Below are positions 7,565 to 17,639 of a DNA stretch of 47,014 bases, one piece after another. This stretch comes from Sphingomonas bacterium. Its GTDB lineage: Bacteria > Pseudomonadota > Alphaproteobacteria > Sphingomonadales > Sphingomonadaceae. The notes beneath the pieces are model-generated. The model made no database searches. It had not been told where the DNA came from and saw only the letters and a list, made by a program, of their open reading frames with translations. Location of the stretch: the NCBI RefSeq assembly GCF_028292965.1, contig NZ_JAQGLG010000007.1:1-47014 (forward strand). The letters are read 5' to 3'. The position numbers and the translations under genes were made by a program. Each line of letters opens with the position of its first letter. The first letter of the stretch is position 1.

Positions 7565-8557
7565 ATGATGCGTACCATGCGTAAGATGATGACCAGGGCG
7601 CTGCTGCTCGCCGGCCTCAGCCTGGTGCCGATCGCGGCGCAGGCGCAGACTGCGATCGAGGGGCGTGTCGACCGGCTCGAGAGCGAGATGCGCGCGGTGC
7701 AGCGCAAGGTTTTCCCGGGCGGCAGCGGGCAATATGTCCAGCCCGACAATGGCCCCCCGCCATCGGACACGGTCGTTCCGGGCTCGCCGTCGAACAATGC
7801 CGTCACCGATCTCAACGCGCGGGTCGACGCGCTCGAATCGCGCCTCACCTCAGTGACCGGCCAGGTCGAGACCGCGACACACCGGTTGCAAGTGCTGGAG
7901 GACGCGTTCAACGCCTACAAGCGCACCACCGATGCGCGTCTGAAGGCGCTGGAGGACCGCGCCACGGCGACCGCCAGCCCGATCCCGGCCGACCAGGGGC
8001 CGCGGCCGACGACCCGGCCAACGCCGGTCAAGCCGGGCGGCGCTACGATCACGCCGGTCAAGCCGACAGGCACGACGACGGCGCCGGGCAAGTCCACCGC
8101 CGTGCCGGCCAATCGCGATCCCGCGCGCGGCGCCCGGCTCGCGGCGATCGAGAAGCCCGACACCGGCGATGCGGGGGAGGACGCCTATACCTATGGCTTC
8201 CGCCTGTTCCAGGCGAAGCTCTATCCCGAGGCGGCGGTGCAGCTGAAGATGGTCGTCGCGCAATATCCCAAGCACAAGCGCGCCAGCTATGCGCAGAATC
8301 TGCTCGGCCGCTCCTATCTCGACGACGGCAAGCCGTCGCTCGCCGCGCTGGCTTTCTATGAGAGCTACAAGAAGTTTCCCGATGGCGAGCGCGCCCCCGA
8401 CAGCCTGATGAACCTCGCCGAATCGCTCCGCGCGCTCAACAAGCCGGCGGCCGATATCTGCCAGGTCTATGACGAGGTGCAGAAATACGGTCCCAAGCTG
8501 AGCACCAAGATGAAGGCCGATCTGGCCGCTGGCCGCGCCCAGTCGCAGTGCCGGTAA
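7565..8557 (+). CDS. Periplasmic TPR protein, CpoB/YbgF-like
   Basis: The 330-aa product has a signal peptide (LLLAGLSLVPIAAQAQ). A short coiled coil follows (AIEGRVDRLESEMRAVQRKVF and VTDLNARVDALESRLTS), then a Pro/Thr-rich linker. The C-terminal TPR domain begins DAYTYGFRLFQAKLYPEAAVQLKMVV. This is the CpoB layout, which coordinates Tol-Pal and peptidoglycan synthesis during constriction. The tol-pal genes that often accompany it are not in this window, but tilS and ftsH follow as in many alphaproteobacteria. Several in-frame ATGs lie within the first 30 nt, so the exact start is uncertain. Confidence 0.85.
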   Translation: MMRTMRKMMTRALLLAGLSLVPIAAQAQTAIEGRVDRLESEMRAVQRKVFPGGSGQYVQPDNGPPPSDTVVPGSPSNNAVTDLNARVDALESRLTSVTGQVETATHRLQVLEDAFNAYKRTTDARLKALEDRATATASPIPADQGPRPTTRPTPVKPGGATITPVKPTGTTTAPGKSTAVPANRDPARGARLAAIEKPDTGDAGEDAYTYGFRLFQAKLYPEAAVQLKMVVAQYPKHKRASYAQNLLGRSYLDDGKPSLAALAFYESYKKFPDGERAPDSLMNLAESLRALNKPAADICQVYDEVQKYGPKLSTKMKADLAAGRAQSQCR

Positions 8558-8564
8558 TCCCGGC

Positions 8565-9563
8565 GTGAGCGGGGTGCGCGCAAGCGCACTCCCGCTTGCC
8601 GGGGTCGAACGCTTTCGCGCCGACCTCACCGCTATTCTGGGGCGGCCGTTCGCCGATGGCGAAATCCTCGCGCTCGCCGTGTCGGGCGGAGCCGACAGCA
8701 TGGCGATGCTCGCGCTCGGCCATGCCGCCTTTCCCGACCGGGTGATCGCCGCGACGGTCGACCATGGTATGCGCGCAGCGGCGGCGGACGAAGCGGCGAT
8801 GGTAGCGACATGGTGTGCCGGGGTCGGCGTGCCGCACGCGACGCTGGCCGCCGACCGCGTGATCGGCCCGAGCGACATCCAGGCCGGCGCACGGGCGATG
8901 CGCTACGACCTGCTCGAAGCGTGGGCGACGGGCGCCGGTGCGACCCTGCTGGCGACCGCGCACCATGCCGACGACCAGGCCGAGACCTTCCTGATGCGCG
9001 CCGCGCGCGGCAGCGGACCGGCCGGGCTTGCCGGTATCCGGGCCCACCGCGCGCTCGGCAGGATCAGCCTGATCCGCCCCTTGCTCGGCTGGCGGCGTGC
9101 CGCGTTGCGTGCGTTGGTCGAACAGGCAGGCATCCCGTTCGTCGACGACCCGAGCAACCGCGACGAGCGTTTCGAGCGCGTGCGCGTCCGCCAGCTATTG
9201 GCGACGGAGCCCTGGCTTGATCCGATCCAGCTCGCCAACGCCGCGGCGCATGCCGCCGAGGTAGACGGCGCACTGGCCGATCTCGCCGACCGCCTGTGGC
9301 ACCATCACGCGACGGTCGACGAAGACATGGTGCGGATCGCATTGCCTGAGGTGCCGCGCGAACTGCGCCGCCGCGTCGCGCGCCGTGCGATCGTTCGGGT
9401 CCGCAGCACCGCCGCGATCGACCGCCCCGTTTTCGACATGGCGAGCAATATCGAATCGCTGCTCGACGCGCTCGAAGCTGGAAAATCGGCCACCCAGGGT
9501 GGTGTTCTGGCCGCCGCGAAACGCGGAATCTGGCATTTTAGGCCGGCTCCACCGCGCCGATGA
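8565..9563 (+). CDS. tilS: tRNA(Ile)-lysidine synthetase TilS
   Basis: TilS makes lysidine at C34 of the CAU-anticodon tRNA(Ile), changing its decoding from AUG to AUA. The 332-aa protein carries the N-type ATP pyrophosphatase loop SGGADS (40-45), the VDHGMR motif and TAHHADDQAETFLMR. It is shorter than the E. coli enzyme and appears to lack most of the C-terminal substrate-recognition domain. The GTG start is 7 nt after the previous stop. The gene order TPR protein-tilS-ftsH supports the call. Confidence 0.93.
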   Translation: MSGVRASALPLAGVERFRADLTAILGRPFADGEILALAVSGGADSMAMLALGHAAFPDRVIAATVDHGMRAAAADEAAMVATWCAGVGVPHATLAADRVIGPSDIQAGARAMRYDLLEAWATGAGATLLATAHHADDQAETFLMRAARGSGPAGLAGIRAHRALGRISLIRPLLGWRRAALRALVEQAGIPFVDDPSNRDERFERVRVRQLLATEPWLDPIQLANAAAHAAEVDGALADLADRLWHHHATVDEDMVRIALPEVPRELRRRVARRAIVRVRSTAAIDRPVFDMASNIESLLDALEAGKSATQGGVLAAAKRGIWHFRPAPPRR

Positions 9564-9593
9564 CGCCGATCGGCCCAATTCCGGCCCTGTTCC

Positions 9594-9625
9594 ATTGCCA
9601 TTAACCTCGCGTCGCCTATCTATCG
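9594..9625 (+). promoter_or_regulatory. Putative heat-shock-type promoter of ftsH
   Basis: ATTGCCA (9594-9600) and CCTATCTATC (9615-9624) are separated by 17 nt from ATTG. The downstream box fits the alphaproteobacterial RpoH -10 pattern (CYTATNTNNG) at 9 of 10 positions and the upstream box is CTTG-like at 3 of 4. The same sequence also reads as a sigma70 site (TTGCCA, 16 nt, TATCTA). ftsH is a classic heat-shock gene, which supports the first reading. Confidence 0.45.
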
Positions 9626-9650
9626 TGGTGACGAAAGGTGCGCGAAACCG

Positions 9651-11621
<1,971 letters not shown>

Positions 11622-11660
11622 TCCGTTTCGTTCATTGATCGCTCATGCGATCGCGATTAG

Positions 11661-11687
11661 CCCCTGCCGGTCACGGTGGGGGTTTTT
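11661..11687 (+). terminator. Rho-independent terminator of ftsH
   Basis: CCCCTGCCG-GTCA-CGGTGGGGG forms an uninterrupted 9-bp stem with two G-T wobbles and a tetraloop, followed directly by TTTTT (11683-11687). The G-run of its 3' arm is also the only Shine-Dalgarno-like sequence for the gene starting at 11691. Confidence 0.85.
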
Positions 11688-11690
11688 CGT

Positions 11691-12071
11691 ATGCGGCGCC
11701 AGTGGGTTTCTTTGGGGTCAATCGGGTTGGCGGTATTGGCGATGATGGCGCCGGTCGCGGCGCAGGCGATGACGGTCGATCAGTTCCTCGCCAAGGCGAA
11801 CGCGCTCAAGGCGCAGGGGATGATGGCGCTGCTGTCGCCCGATATCGGCGTGCTCAAGGCGGAGATGGCCGACGCGGTCGCGGCGCTGAAGGCCGAGAAA
11901 GCCGCGCGCAAGGCGGCCGGCCAGCCACCGCGTGTCTGTGCGCCCGAGGGCACAAAGCTGACCCAGAACGAGATGCTCGGCAGCCTTGCGGCGCTGCCCC
12001 CGGCGCAGCGCGCGGGCAGCCTCAAGGACGGCGTCTCGCAGGTGATGCGGAACCGCTTCCCCTGTCGGTGA
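11691..12071 (+). CDS. Small exported protein of unknown function
   Basis: The 126-aa product starts MRRQWVSLGSIGLAVLAMMAPVAAQA, a signal peptide. The mature part is short, alanine- and lysine-rich, probably helical (LKAEMADAVAALKAEKAARKAAG). It has one cysteine mid-protein (RVCAPEG) and one at the end (RFPCR), which could pair. No family is recognised. A GTG 15 nt upstream is an alternative start. The gene begins 4 nt after the ftsH terminator T-run, so its expression may depend on terminator read-through or on a promoter inside the end of ftsH. Confidence 0.65.
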   Translation: MRRQWVSLGSIGLAVLAMMAPVAAQAMTVDQFLAKANALKAQGMMALLSPDIGVLKAEMADAVAALKAEKAARKAAGQPPRVCAPEGTKLTQNEMLGSLAALPPAQRAGSLKDGVSQVMRNRFPCR

Positions 12072-12119
12072 CCGGCGTTGCTCGGCTGCAACGGCAGTGT
12101 GGCTCAATCTCGTTTATTG

Positions 12120-12271
12120 GTTCACGCGAAGGCGCGAAGATTTCGCATTCGTGGATGACTATCGTGCGAAAGCGCGTGTCATCACGGCGCGGCGGCCTGT
12201 GGGAAGCTCACGTTGAACCTTGCCGTTGCGCCAGGCGCAACATCTTCGCGCCTCCGCGCCTTCGCGTGAAC
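12120..12271. repeat. MITE-like inverted-repeat element (copy in ftsH-side convergent gap)
   Basis: The left arm GTTCACGCGAAGGCGCG (from 12120) is the inverted complement of the right arm ending CGCCTTCGCGTGAAC (12271). The right arm has one extra 8-nt unit (GCGGAGGC on the reverse strand). Inside, GGCGCAACATC before the right arm resembles the other copies. It sits between two genes that converge. Confidence 0.75.
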
Positions 12272-12314
12272 AACAACCTTCTTTCGGAATCGTCCAACAC
12301 AACGCGGCGGAGTG

Positions 12315-13382
12315 TTATTCCATCAGCCCCAGGCCGAGCAGCAGCATCGCGAACAGCGTCAGCGCGATGAATGCGAAGATCGACAGCGCGACGGTACGCC
12401 ACAGTGCCGAGCGCTTGCGCAGTTCATAGGCGCCGCGCAGTTGTGCGAACAAATGCACCGGTGGCGCGAACGCCAGCATCAGGCCGAGGATCCAGCCCGG
12501 TGCACTGATTTCCAGCCCGCGCGTGAACACCGTCACCAGCAGCATCATGAACGACAGGCTGTAGGTCACGAAGATAGCGTGATCGTAGAGCTTGTAGCGC
12601 CGTTTCCACAGGAACAGCAGCGCCACGAACGGGACCGAGATCGGGATCAGCGCCCAGCTATATTTGTACGCGCTGGATTGCAGCTTGTAGAGCGCGAGCG
12701 CCGGATTGGCCCGAGTCTTCTGGATGCCCTTGTCGAGCATCGGCCAGCCGGTGTTCACGTGCGTGCCGGAGCCGTTGGTTCCGCCGTTCACGCCGGAATC
12801 ACGCTGCCGCTTCAGCGATTTGACGGTCGCTTCAAGCGTGATCACGTCACCATGCGGCAGGTTCATCTGGTCGTCGGCATGTCTGGCGCGGGCGGCGGCG
12901 AGTTGCTTGCTCGTCTCAGCGATCGCGGTATCAAGCTGTTGCCGCGTCTGGTTCTGGCCCGTCGCCGTCATGTTTTCCGGCGTTTCCAATTCGTCGCCGG
13001 TCGCATGGATCGTCGCGAACATCAGGAAGACGAAGAACAGGAACAGCGCCAGCGGCGAGACGAACCGCGCGCGCTCGCCGGAAATATAACGTCGCGTCAG
13101 CGCGCCGGGGTGCAGCACCAGCATCGGCAGCGTGCGCCAGATCTTGCCCTCGAAATGGAAGGCGCCGTGCAGCAGATCATGGCCGATCGAGGCAAGCGAA
13201 CGGTGGACATGTCCCCCTTGCCCGCAGGCATGGCAATAATCGCCGATCAGCGCGGTGCCGCAATTGAGGCACAGGCCGTGACCATGCGCATCGCCGCCGC
13301 CCTCGCCCGCACGCGATTCGAAGGCGCGCCCCATCAGTGCGCCAGTGGCGATGTCGCCTGCTGCTTCGATTCCCCCGCTCAT
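12315..13382 (-). CDS. DUF3667-type membrane protein with N-terminal zinc ribbon
   Basis: The 355-aa protein carries CLNCGT and YCHACGQ (about residues 37-53), a four-cysteine zinc ribbon. A conserved cytoplasmic segment follows, containing HDLLHGAFHFEGKIWRT and HPGALTRRYISGERARFV. After that come one transmembrane segment, a soluble coiled-coil-like region, and about four C-terminal transmembrane segments. This is the DUF3667 layout; the function of the family is unknown. The ATG at 13382 leaves a short divergent promoter region shared with proA. Confidence 0.8.
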   Translation of the reverse strand: MSGGIEAAGDIATGALMGRAFESRAGEGGGDAHGHGLCLNCGTALIGDYCHACGQGGHVHRSLASIGHDLLHGAFHFEGKIWRTLPMLVLHPGALTRRYISGERARFVSPLALFLFFVFLMFATIHATGDELETPENMTATGQNQTRQQLDTAIAETSKQLAAARARHADDQMNLPHGDVITLEATVKSLKRQRDSGVNGGTNGSGTHVNTGWPMLDKGIQKTRANPALALYKLQSSAYKYSWALIPISVPFVALLFLWKRRYKLYDHAIFVTYSLSFMMLLVTVFTRGLEISAPGWILGLMLAFAPPVHLFAQLRGAYELRKRSALWRTVALSIFAFIALTLFAMLLLGLGLME

Positions 13383-13460
13383 GGGGCGATGGATATCATT
13401 GTGCCGAGAAAAGGCGATAGGGGGTTTGGCCGATCCGCCGCGCGTGATATTCGCGCCGCC

Positions 13461-14735
13461 ATGGCCACCGCGCTCGACCAGACCAATGACGCGCCCGCGC
13501 TGATCGCGGCGATGGGGACGCGCGCCCGCGCGGCCGCGACGGTGCTTGCCGGGCTGTCGAGCGAAACCAAGGCTACCGCGCTGGTCGCGGTTGCCGATGC
13601 GATCCGTGCCGCGACGTCGGCGATCCTCGCCGCCAATGCGATCGATATGGCCAAAGGTGCCGCTGCGGGCCTGTCCGCGGCGATGCTCGACCGGCTCAGG
13701 CTCGATGCGGGGCGGGTCGCCGCGATGGCCGATGGCGTCGACACTGTCGCGACTTTGGCCGATCCGGTCGGCATGGTGATCGACGAGACGCGCCCGGCCA
13801 ATGGGCTGGTGCTGCGCCGCGTGCGTGTGCCGATCGGCGTGATCGGCATCATCTATGAAAGCCGCCCCAACGTCACCGCCGATGCGGCTGCGCTGTGCAT
13901 CGGTTCGGGCAATGCGGTGATCCTGCGTGGTGGCTCGGAAGCGATCGAAAGCAACCGCGCGATTCACACCGCGCTCACCGCGGGGCTGGCGGCGGGCGGC
14001 TTGCCGGTCGATGCGGCGCAACTCGTCCCCATCATCGATCGCGCGGCGGTCGGGGCGATGCTCACCGCCGAAGGGGCGATCGATCTGATCATCCCGCGCG
14101 GCGGCAAGAGCCTCGTCGCGCGCGTTCAGGCCGAGGCGCGGGTGCCGGTGCTCGCCCATCTCGACGGCATCAACCATGTCTTCGTCCACGCCTCGGCCGA
14201 TCCGGCGATGGCGCAAGCCGTCACGATTAACGCCAAGCTGCGCCGCACCGGGGTGTGCGGCGCGATGGAGACCCTGCTGATCGACCGCGCCTATCCCGAA
14301 GCTGCCGCGCTGATCACCGCGCTCGCCGACGCCGGTTGCGAGGTGCGCGGCGACGCTGCCGCCTGTGCGCTCGTCCCGGCCATCGCCGCGGCAAACGCCG
14401 CGGATTGGGATACCGAGTATCTCGAAGCCATCGCCTCGGTCGCGATCGTCGATGGTCTCGATGGCGCGCTGACGCATATTGCGGCGCACGGCTCGCACCA
14501 TACCGATGCGATCGTCGCCGAGGACGAAGCGATCGCCGAACGCTTCCTTGCCGCGGTCGATTCGGCGATCGTGCTGTGGAATGCCTCGACCCAGTTCGCC
14601 GATGGTGGCGAGTTCGGCCTCGGCGCCGAGATCGGCATCGCGACGGGGCGGCTGCATGCGCGGGGGCCTGTCGCGCTGGAGGGGCTGACGACCTATAAGT
14701 GGGTGGCGCGGGGGACCGGGCAGATACGGCCTTAG
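13461..14735 (+). CDS. proA: Glutamate-5-semialdehyde dehydrogenase ProA
   Basis: ProA reduces gamma-glutamyl phosphate to glutamate-5-semialdehyde with NADPH, the second step of proline synthesis. The 424-aa enzyme has RVPIGVIGIIYESRPNVTADAAALCIGSGN, written here only as the two parts GVIGIIYESRPN and LCIGSGNAVILRGG. The catalytic cysteine is in RRTGVCGAMETLL (Cys266). FADGGEFGLGAEIGI lies near the end. An in-frame ATG at 13389 would add 24 residues that look unlike the family; I prefer 13461. proB is not adjacent. In related genomes nadD usually comes next; here a reductase and a toxin-antitoxin pair intervene. Confidence 0.95.
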   Translation: MATALDQTNDAPALIAAMGTRARAAATVLAGLSSETKATALVAVADAIRAATSAILAANAIDMAKGAAAGLSAAMLDRLRLDAGRVAAMADGVDTVATLADPVGMVIDETRPANGLVLRRVRVPIGVIGIIYESRPNVTADAAALCIGSGNAVILRGGSEAIESNRAIHTALTAGLAAGGLPVDAAQLVPIIDRAAVGAMLTAEGAIDLIIPRGGKSLVARVQAEARVPVLAHLDGINHVFVHASADPAMAQAVTINAKLRRTGVCGAMETLLIDRAYPEAAALITALADAGCEVRGDAAACALVPAIAAANAADWDTEYLEAIASVAIVDGLDGALTHIAAHGSHHTDAIVAEDEAIAERFLAAVDSAIVLWNASTQFADGGEFGLGAEIGIATGRLHARGPVALEGLTTYKWVARGTGQIRP

Positions 14736-14750
14736 TTTTTCCTTTCCTGT

Positions 14751-14851
14751 CCACCCCGGCGGAGGCCGGGCCCAGTCGGAAAGGTTGAAATAACGGGCGC
14801 GACGCGTGTCATTACCCTCCCCCAACTGGGTCCCGGCCTTCGCCGGGGTGG
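14751..14851. repeat. Paired-hairpin REP (family 1, copy 2)
   Basis: Inverted arms at 14751-14784 and 14817-14851 carry CCACCCCGGCGGAGGCCGGG and its counterpart CCCGGCCTTCGCCGGGGTGG. The spacer is related to that of the copy at 712-821. It follows proA by 15 nt and could also stabilise or terminate its transcript. Confidence 0.9.
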
Positions 14852-14967
14852 TAAGTGCGGAGGGTAGCTTCCGTCAGGATTATTTTGCGATCGCCATTGT
14901 CGCCCACACCGCCGCGCCACATATCCCGAACGCGGCGGGGGCCGTCATTTCCGGCAAGGATATCCTC

Positions 14968-16014
14968 ATGCGCTACAATCCACTCGGCCGCACCGGCCTG
15001 TTCGTCTCGGAACTCTGCCTCGGCACCATGACCTTCGGCTCCGGCGGGCGCTTTCAGGCCATTGCCGGTCTGGGTCAAAGCGAGGCCGATGCGCTGCTCA
15101 AGGGCGCGATCGATGCCGGGGTCAATTTCATCGATACGGCCAATGTCTATTCCGAAGGTCAGTCGGAGGAACTCACCGGCCAGGCAATCCGCAATCTCGG
15201 CCTGCGCCGCGAGGATGTCGTGCTCGCGACCAAGGTGTTCGGCTCGATGGGCGAGGGGCCGCTCGATGCCGGCGCCAATCGCGGTCACATCATGGACCAG
15301 GTCAAGGCCAGCCTGAAGCGGCTCAACACCGACCATATCGACCTCTATCAGATCCATGGCTGGGACGCGTACACGCCGATCGAGGAGACGGTGCGCGCGC
15401 TCGACGATCTCGTGCGCCAGGGCCTTGTCCGTTATGTCGGCGTTTCCAACTGGGCGGCGTGGCAGATCGCCAAGGCGCTGGGCATCGCCGAGCGTACGGG
15501 CGCCGCGCGCTTCCAGTCGGTGCAATCCTATTACACTTTGGTCGGTCGCGATCTCGAGCGCGAGCTGGTGCCGATGATGCAGTCGGAAGGCCTCGGGCTG
15601 ATGGTGTGGAGCCCGCTCGCCGGCGGTTATCTGTCGGGCAAATATCGTGGCGGGGCCGAGGGCGGGGGCAAGGGTCGTCGCGAGGCCTTCACCTTCCCGC
15701 CGGTCGACGAGACGCGCGGCAGTGCCGTGCTCGACGCGATGGACCCGATCGCCCACGCGCACGGCGTCAGCGTCGCGCAGGTCGCTTTGGCCTGGCTGCT
15801 CCACCAGCCGGTCGTCACCAGCGTGATCATCGGTGCCAAGCGTCAGGACCAGCTCGACGACAATCTCGCCGCTGTCGCGATCGAACTGACCGAGGCCGAG
15901 TTGCGCGCGCTCGACGAGGTCAGCCGGTTGCCGGCCGAATATCCCGGCTGGATGTTCGGGATGCAGGGCGCGTATCGCGGCAAATGGGCCACGCAGGTCC
16001 GCCACAAGGGTTGA
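14968..16014 (+). CDS. Aldo/keto reductase
   Basis: The protein is a cytoplasmic NAD(P)H-dependent oxidoreductase of the aldo/keto reductase superfamily, 348 aa, starting MRYNPLGRTGLFVSELCLGTMTFGSG in sense (two pieces: MRYNPLGRTGLFVSE, LCLGTMTFG). The catalytic tetrad is visible: Asp and Tyr in FIDTANVYSEGQSE, Lys in VLATKVFG and His in YQIHGWD. The late IIGAKRQDQLDDNLAA segment contacts the cofactor. The substrate cannot be told. It separates proA from nadD and so is probably an insertion relative to the common order. Confidence 0.9.
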   Translation: MRYNPLGRTGLFVSELCLGTMTFGSGGRFQAIAGLGQSEADALLKGAIDAGVNFIDTANVYSEGQSEELTGQAIRNLGLRREDVVLATKVFGSMGEGPLDAGANRGHIMDQVKASLKRLNTDHIDLYQIHGWDAYTPIEETVRALDDLVRQGLVRYVGVSNWAAWQIAKALGIAERTGAARFQSVQSYYTLVGRDLERELVPMMQSEGLGLMVWSPLAGGYLSGKYRGGAEGGGKGRREAFTFPPVDETRGSAVLDAMDPIAHAHGVSVAQVALAWLLHQPVVTSVIIGAKRQDQLDDNLAAVAIELTEAELRALDEVSRLPAEYPGWMFGMQGAYRGKWATQVRHKG

Positions 16015-16029
16015 TCTCTGGGGCTGACC

Positions 16030-16067
16030 TTGCACTTCATGTATTCAATGTATACATTGAATACATG
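16030..16067 (+). promoter_or_regulatory. Perfect 30-bp palindromic operator overlapping a promoter and an antitoxin start codon
   Basis: Positions 16038-16067 form a perfect 30-bp palindrome; the left half is CATGTATTCAATGTA and the right half its exact complement. It contains TGTAT repeated within each half. A promoter-like pair (TTGCAC 16030-16035, 17-nt spacer, TACATT 16053-16058) lies across it. The antitoxin ATG is its last bases (16065-16067). Ribbon-helix-helix antitoxins bind such sites as multiple dimers, so this is probably the autoregulatory operator. Confidence 0.85.
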
Positions 16068-16319
16068 AGCAAGACATCCGTCATCACGGCACGCATCGAC
16101 CCAGAGACGCTCGCCGCGCTCGATGTTCTCGGCGAGCGTCAGGATCGATCGCGGGCGTGGCTCGTCGGTCAGGCCATCAAGCGGTACGTCGAGGAAGAGG
16201 CTGCGTTTCTCGCTTTTCTGAAGGAAGGGGAGGACGCGATCGATCGCGGCGACTATGTCACGCATGAAGAGCTGGTCGCAGAACTCAGGGCGATCAGAGC
16301 CGAGAAGCACGCCGCTTGA
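16065..16319 (+). CDS. Antitoxin, CopG/ribbon-helix-helix family
   Basis: The 84-aa protein begins MSKTSVITARIDPETLAALD, the RHH strand, and continues LGERQDRSRAWLVGQAIKRY, the helix-turn-helix half of the fold. A charged C-terminus (DYVTHEELVAELRAIRAEKH) would bind the toxin. Its ATG lies inside the palindromic operator and 7 nt after a -10-like hexamer, suggesting a leaderless mRNA. The stop overlaps the toxin TTG by 4 nt (TTGA). Confidence 0.87.
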   Translation: MSKTSVITARIDPETLAALDVLGERQDRSRAWLVGQAIKRYVEEEAAFLAFLKEGEDAIDRGDYVTHEELVAELRAIRAEKHAA

Positions 16320-16606
16320 GGATTCTCATCTGGTCGCTTCCGGCGCGTCGCGACCTCCTCGACATCGTCGCCTATTACAGCCGTGTCTCACCGCAGCTCG
16401 CGGATGAACTGGTCGACCGGATCGAAAGCGCGCCACTCATTCTGTGCGATTACCCCGATCTCGGGACCCCGACCGTCGGGCGCGACGTCCGCAAATGGCT
16501 GGTGCCCAAAACACTCTTCATCCTGTTCTATCATGCTGACAGGAAGCGCGTTGCGATCCGGCGCGTGCGGCACGGCGCGAGCGATTGGGCTGGTCAGGCA
16601 TCATGA
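16316..16606 (+). CDS. Toxin, ParE/RelE superfamily
   Basis: The 96-aa protein starts MRILIWSLPARRDLLDIVAYY, typical of ParE-like toxins. It continues with DYPDLGTPTVGRDVRKWLV, LFILFYHADRKRVAIRRVRHG and a short tail. It uses TTG as start, a weak codon that would keep toxin below antitoxin. Its TGA (16604-16606) overlaps the nadD ATG by 4 nt. Whether it targets gyrase or mRNA is not decided by sequence. Confidence 0.86.
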   Translation: MRILIWSLPARRDLLDIVAYYSRVSPQLADELVDRIESAPLILCDYPDLGTPTVGRDVRKWLVPKTLFILFYHADRKRVAIRRVRHGASDWAGQAS

Positions 16607-17214
16607 ACCGCCGCATCGGCCTGCTCGGCGGCTCCTTCAACCCGGCACATGCCGGCCACCGCGCGATCAGCCTCGCCGCATTGCGTGCGCTCGGGCTGGA
16701 CGAGGTGTGGTGGCTGGTCTCGCCAGGCAACCCGCTCAAGGACAAGGCGCGCGATATGGCACCGCTCGCCATCCGCCTCGCCTCGGCGCGGGCGATGGCG
16801 CGTCACGCACCGATACGCGCGACCGATATCGAGTCCCGGTTAGGCACGCGCTACACCGTCGATACGGTGAAGGCGATGGTCCGGCGCTACCCCAACAAAC
16901 GCTTCATCTGGCTGATGGGGGCCGACAATCTCGCCCAGTTCGACCAGTGGAAAGACTGGCGCGGCATTGCGCGTGCGATGCCGATTGCGGTTGTCGCGCG
17001 TCCGGGCTATGATGGTGCTGCCCACGCGGCCCCCGCGATGGGTTGGCTGCGGCGCTTCATCCAACCCGCACGTCAGGCGAAGAACTGGACGACGTGGAGA
17101 TTGCCGGCACTCGTGCTGTTGCGTTTTCCCCCTGACCCCACCTCCGCAACGCGGCTGCGTTTGGCCGATCCCGCTTGGCAGCGCCGTTTTGGCGCTCCAG
17201 GCCTCACACCCTAG
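16603..17214 (+). CDS. nadD: Nicotinate-nucleotide adenylyltransferase NadD
   Basis: NadD adenylates nicotinate mononucleotide to deamido-NAD, an essential step of NAD synthesis. The 203-aa protein has the nucleotidyltransferase motif GGSFNPAHAGH (8-18), the specificity region TRYTVDTVKAM and FIWLMGADNL. The ISSTxIR-like C-terminal motif is replaced by a shorter SATRLRLADP-type ending. The ATG overlaps the toxin stop (ATGA); no own promoter or strong ribosome site is seen, so translation may be coupled to the toxin. Confidence 0.94.
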   Translation: MNRRIGLLGGSFNPAHAGHRAISLAALRALGLDEVWWLVSPGNPLKDKARDMAPLAIRLASARAMARHAPIRATDIESRLGTRYTVDTVKAMVRRYPNKRFIWLMGADNLAQFDQWKDWRGIARAMPIAVVARPGYDGAAHAAPAMGWLRRFIQPARQAKNWTTWRLPALVLLRFPPDPTSATRLRLADPAWQRRFGAPGLTP

Positions 17215-17222
17215 GAACCGAC

Positions 17223-17615
17223 TTGGCATCAGCATCTCCCGTGTACCGCGCATCCACCCCCGACGAGGTGGAGGCGTTGCATCGGCTCGTCCTGACGTCG
17301 CTCGACGACGATCAGGCGGTCGACACGATCTCCATCCCGCTCGCCGGCAAGTCGTCGATCGCCTATCACATGGTGATCGCGAGCGGCCGCTCGACGCGCC
17401 AGGTCGCTTCGATGGCGGCCAAGCTCGCCGAGAAGATCAAAGGCGAGCTCGGTCGCACGACGCGGATCGAGGGCCTGCCGACCGCCGATTGGGTGCTGAT
17501 CGATGCCGGTGACGTGATCGTGCACCTGTTCCGGCCGGAGGTGCGCAGCTTCTACAATCTCGAGCGGATGTGGGCGTTCGGCGACGCCCCGCCCGCGCCC
17601 GCCGCGCAAGCCTGA
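17223..17615 (+). CDS. rsfS: Ribosomal silencing factor RsfS
   Basis: RsfS binds ribosomal protein uL14 and blocks 50S-30S joining in stationary phase or starvation. The 130-aa protein contains VDTISIPLAGKSSIAYHMVIASG, seen as DTISIPLAGKSSIAY and MVIASGRSTRQV. It also contains GLPTADWVLIDAGDVIVHLF and the end motif RSFYNLERMW. I choose the TTG at 17223 because AGGAA lies 5 nt upstream; GTG 17241 is an alternative. nadD-rsfS-rlmH is a common order. Confidence 0.93.
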   Translation: MASASPVYRASTPDEVEALHRLVLTSLDDDQAVDTISIPLAGKSSIAYHMVIASGRSTRQVASMAAKLAEKIKGELGRTTRIEGLPTADWVLIDAGDVIVHLFRPEVRSFYNLERMWAFGDAPPAPAAQA

Positions 17616-17639
17616 TTCCAACCTCCGTCGGCGCGCATT

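Noticed and set aside
13389-13460. proA start at ATG 13389
   Set aside because: The extra 24 residues do not resemble the ProA N-terminus and would leave only 6 nt to the divergent DUF3667 start.
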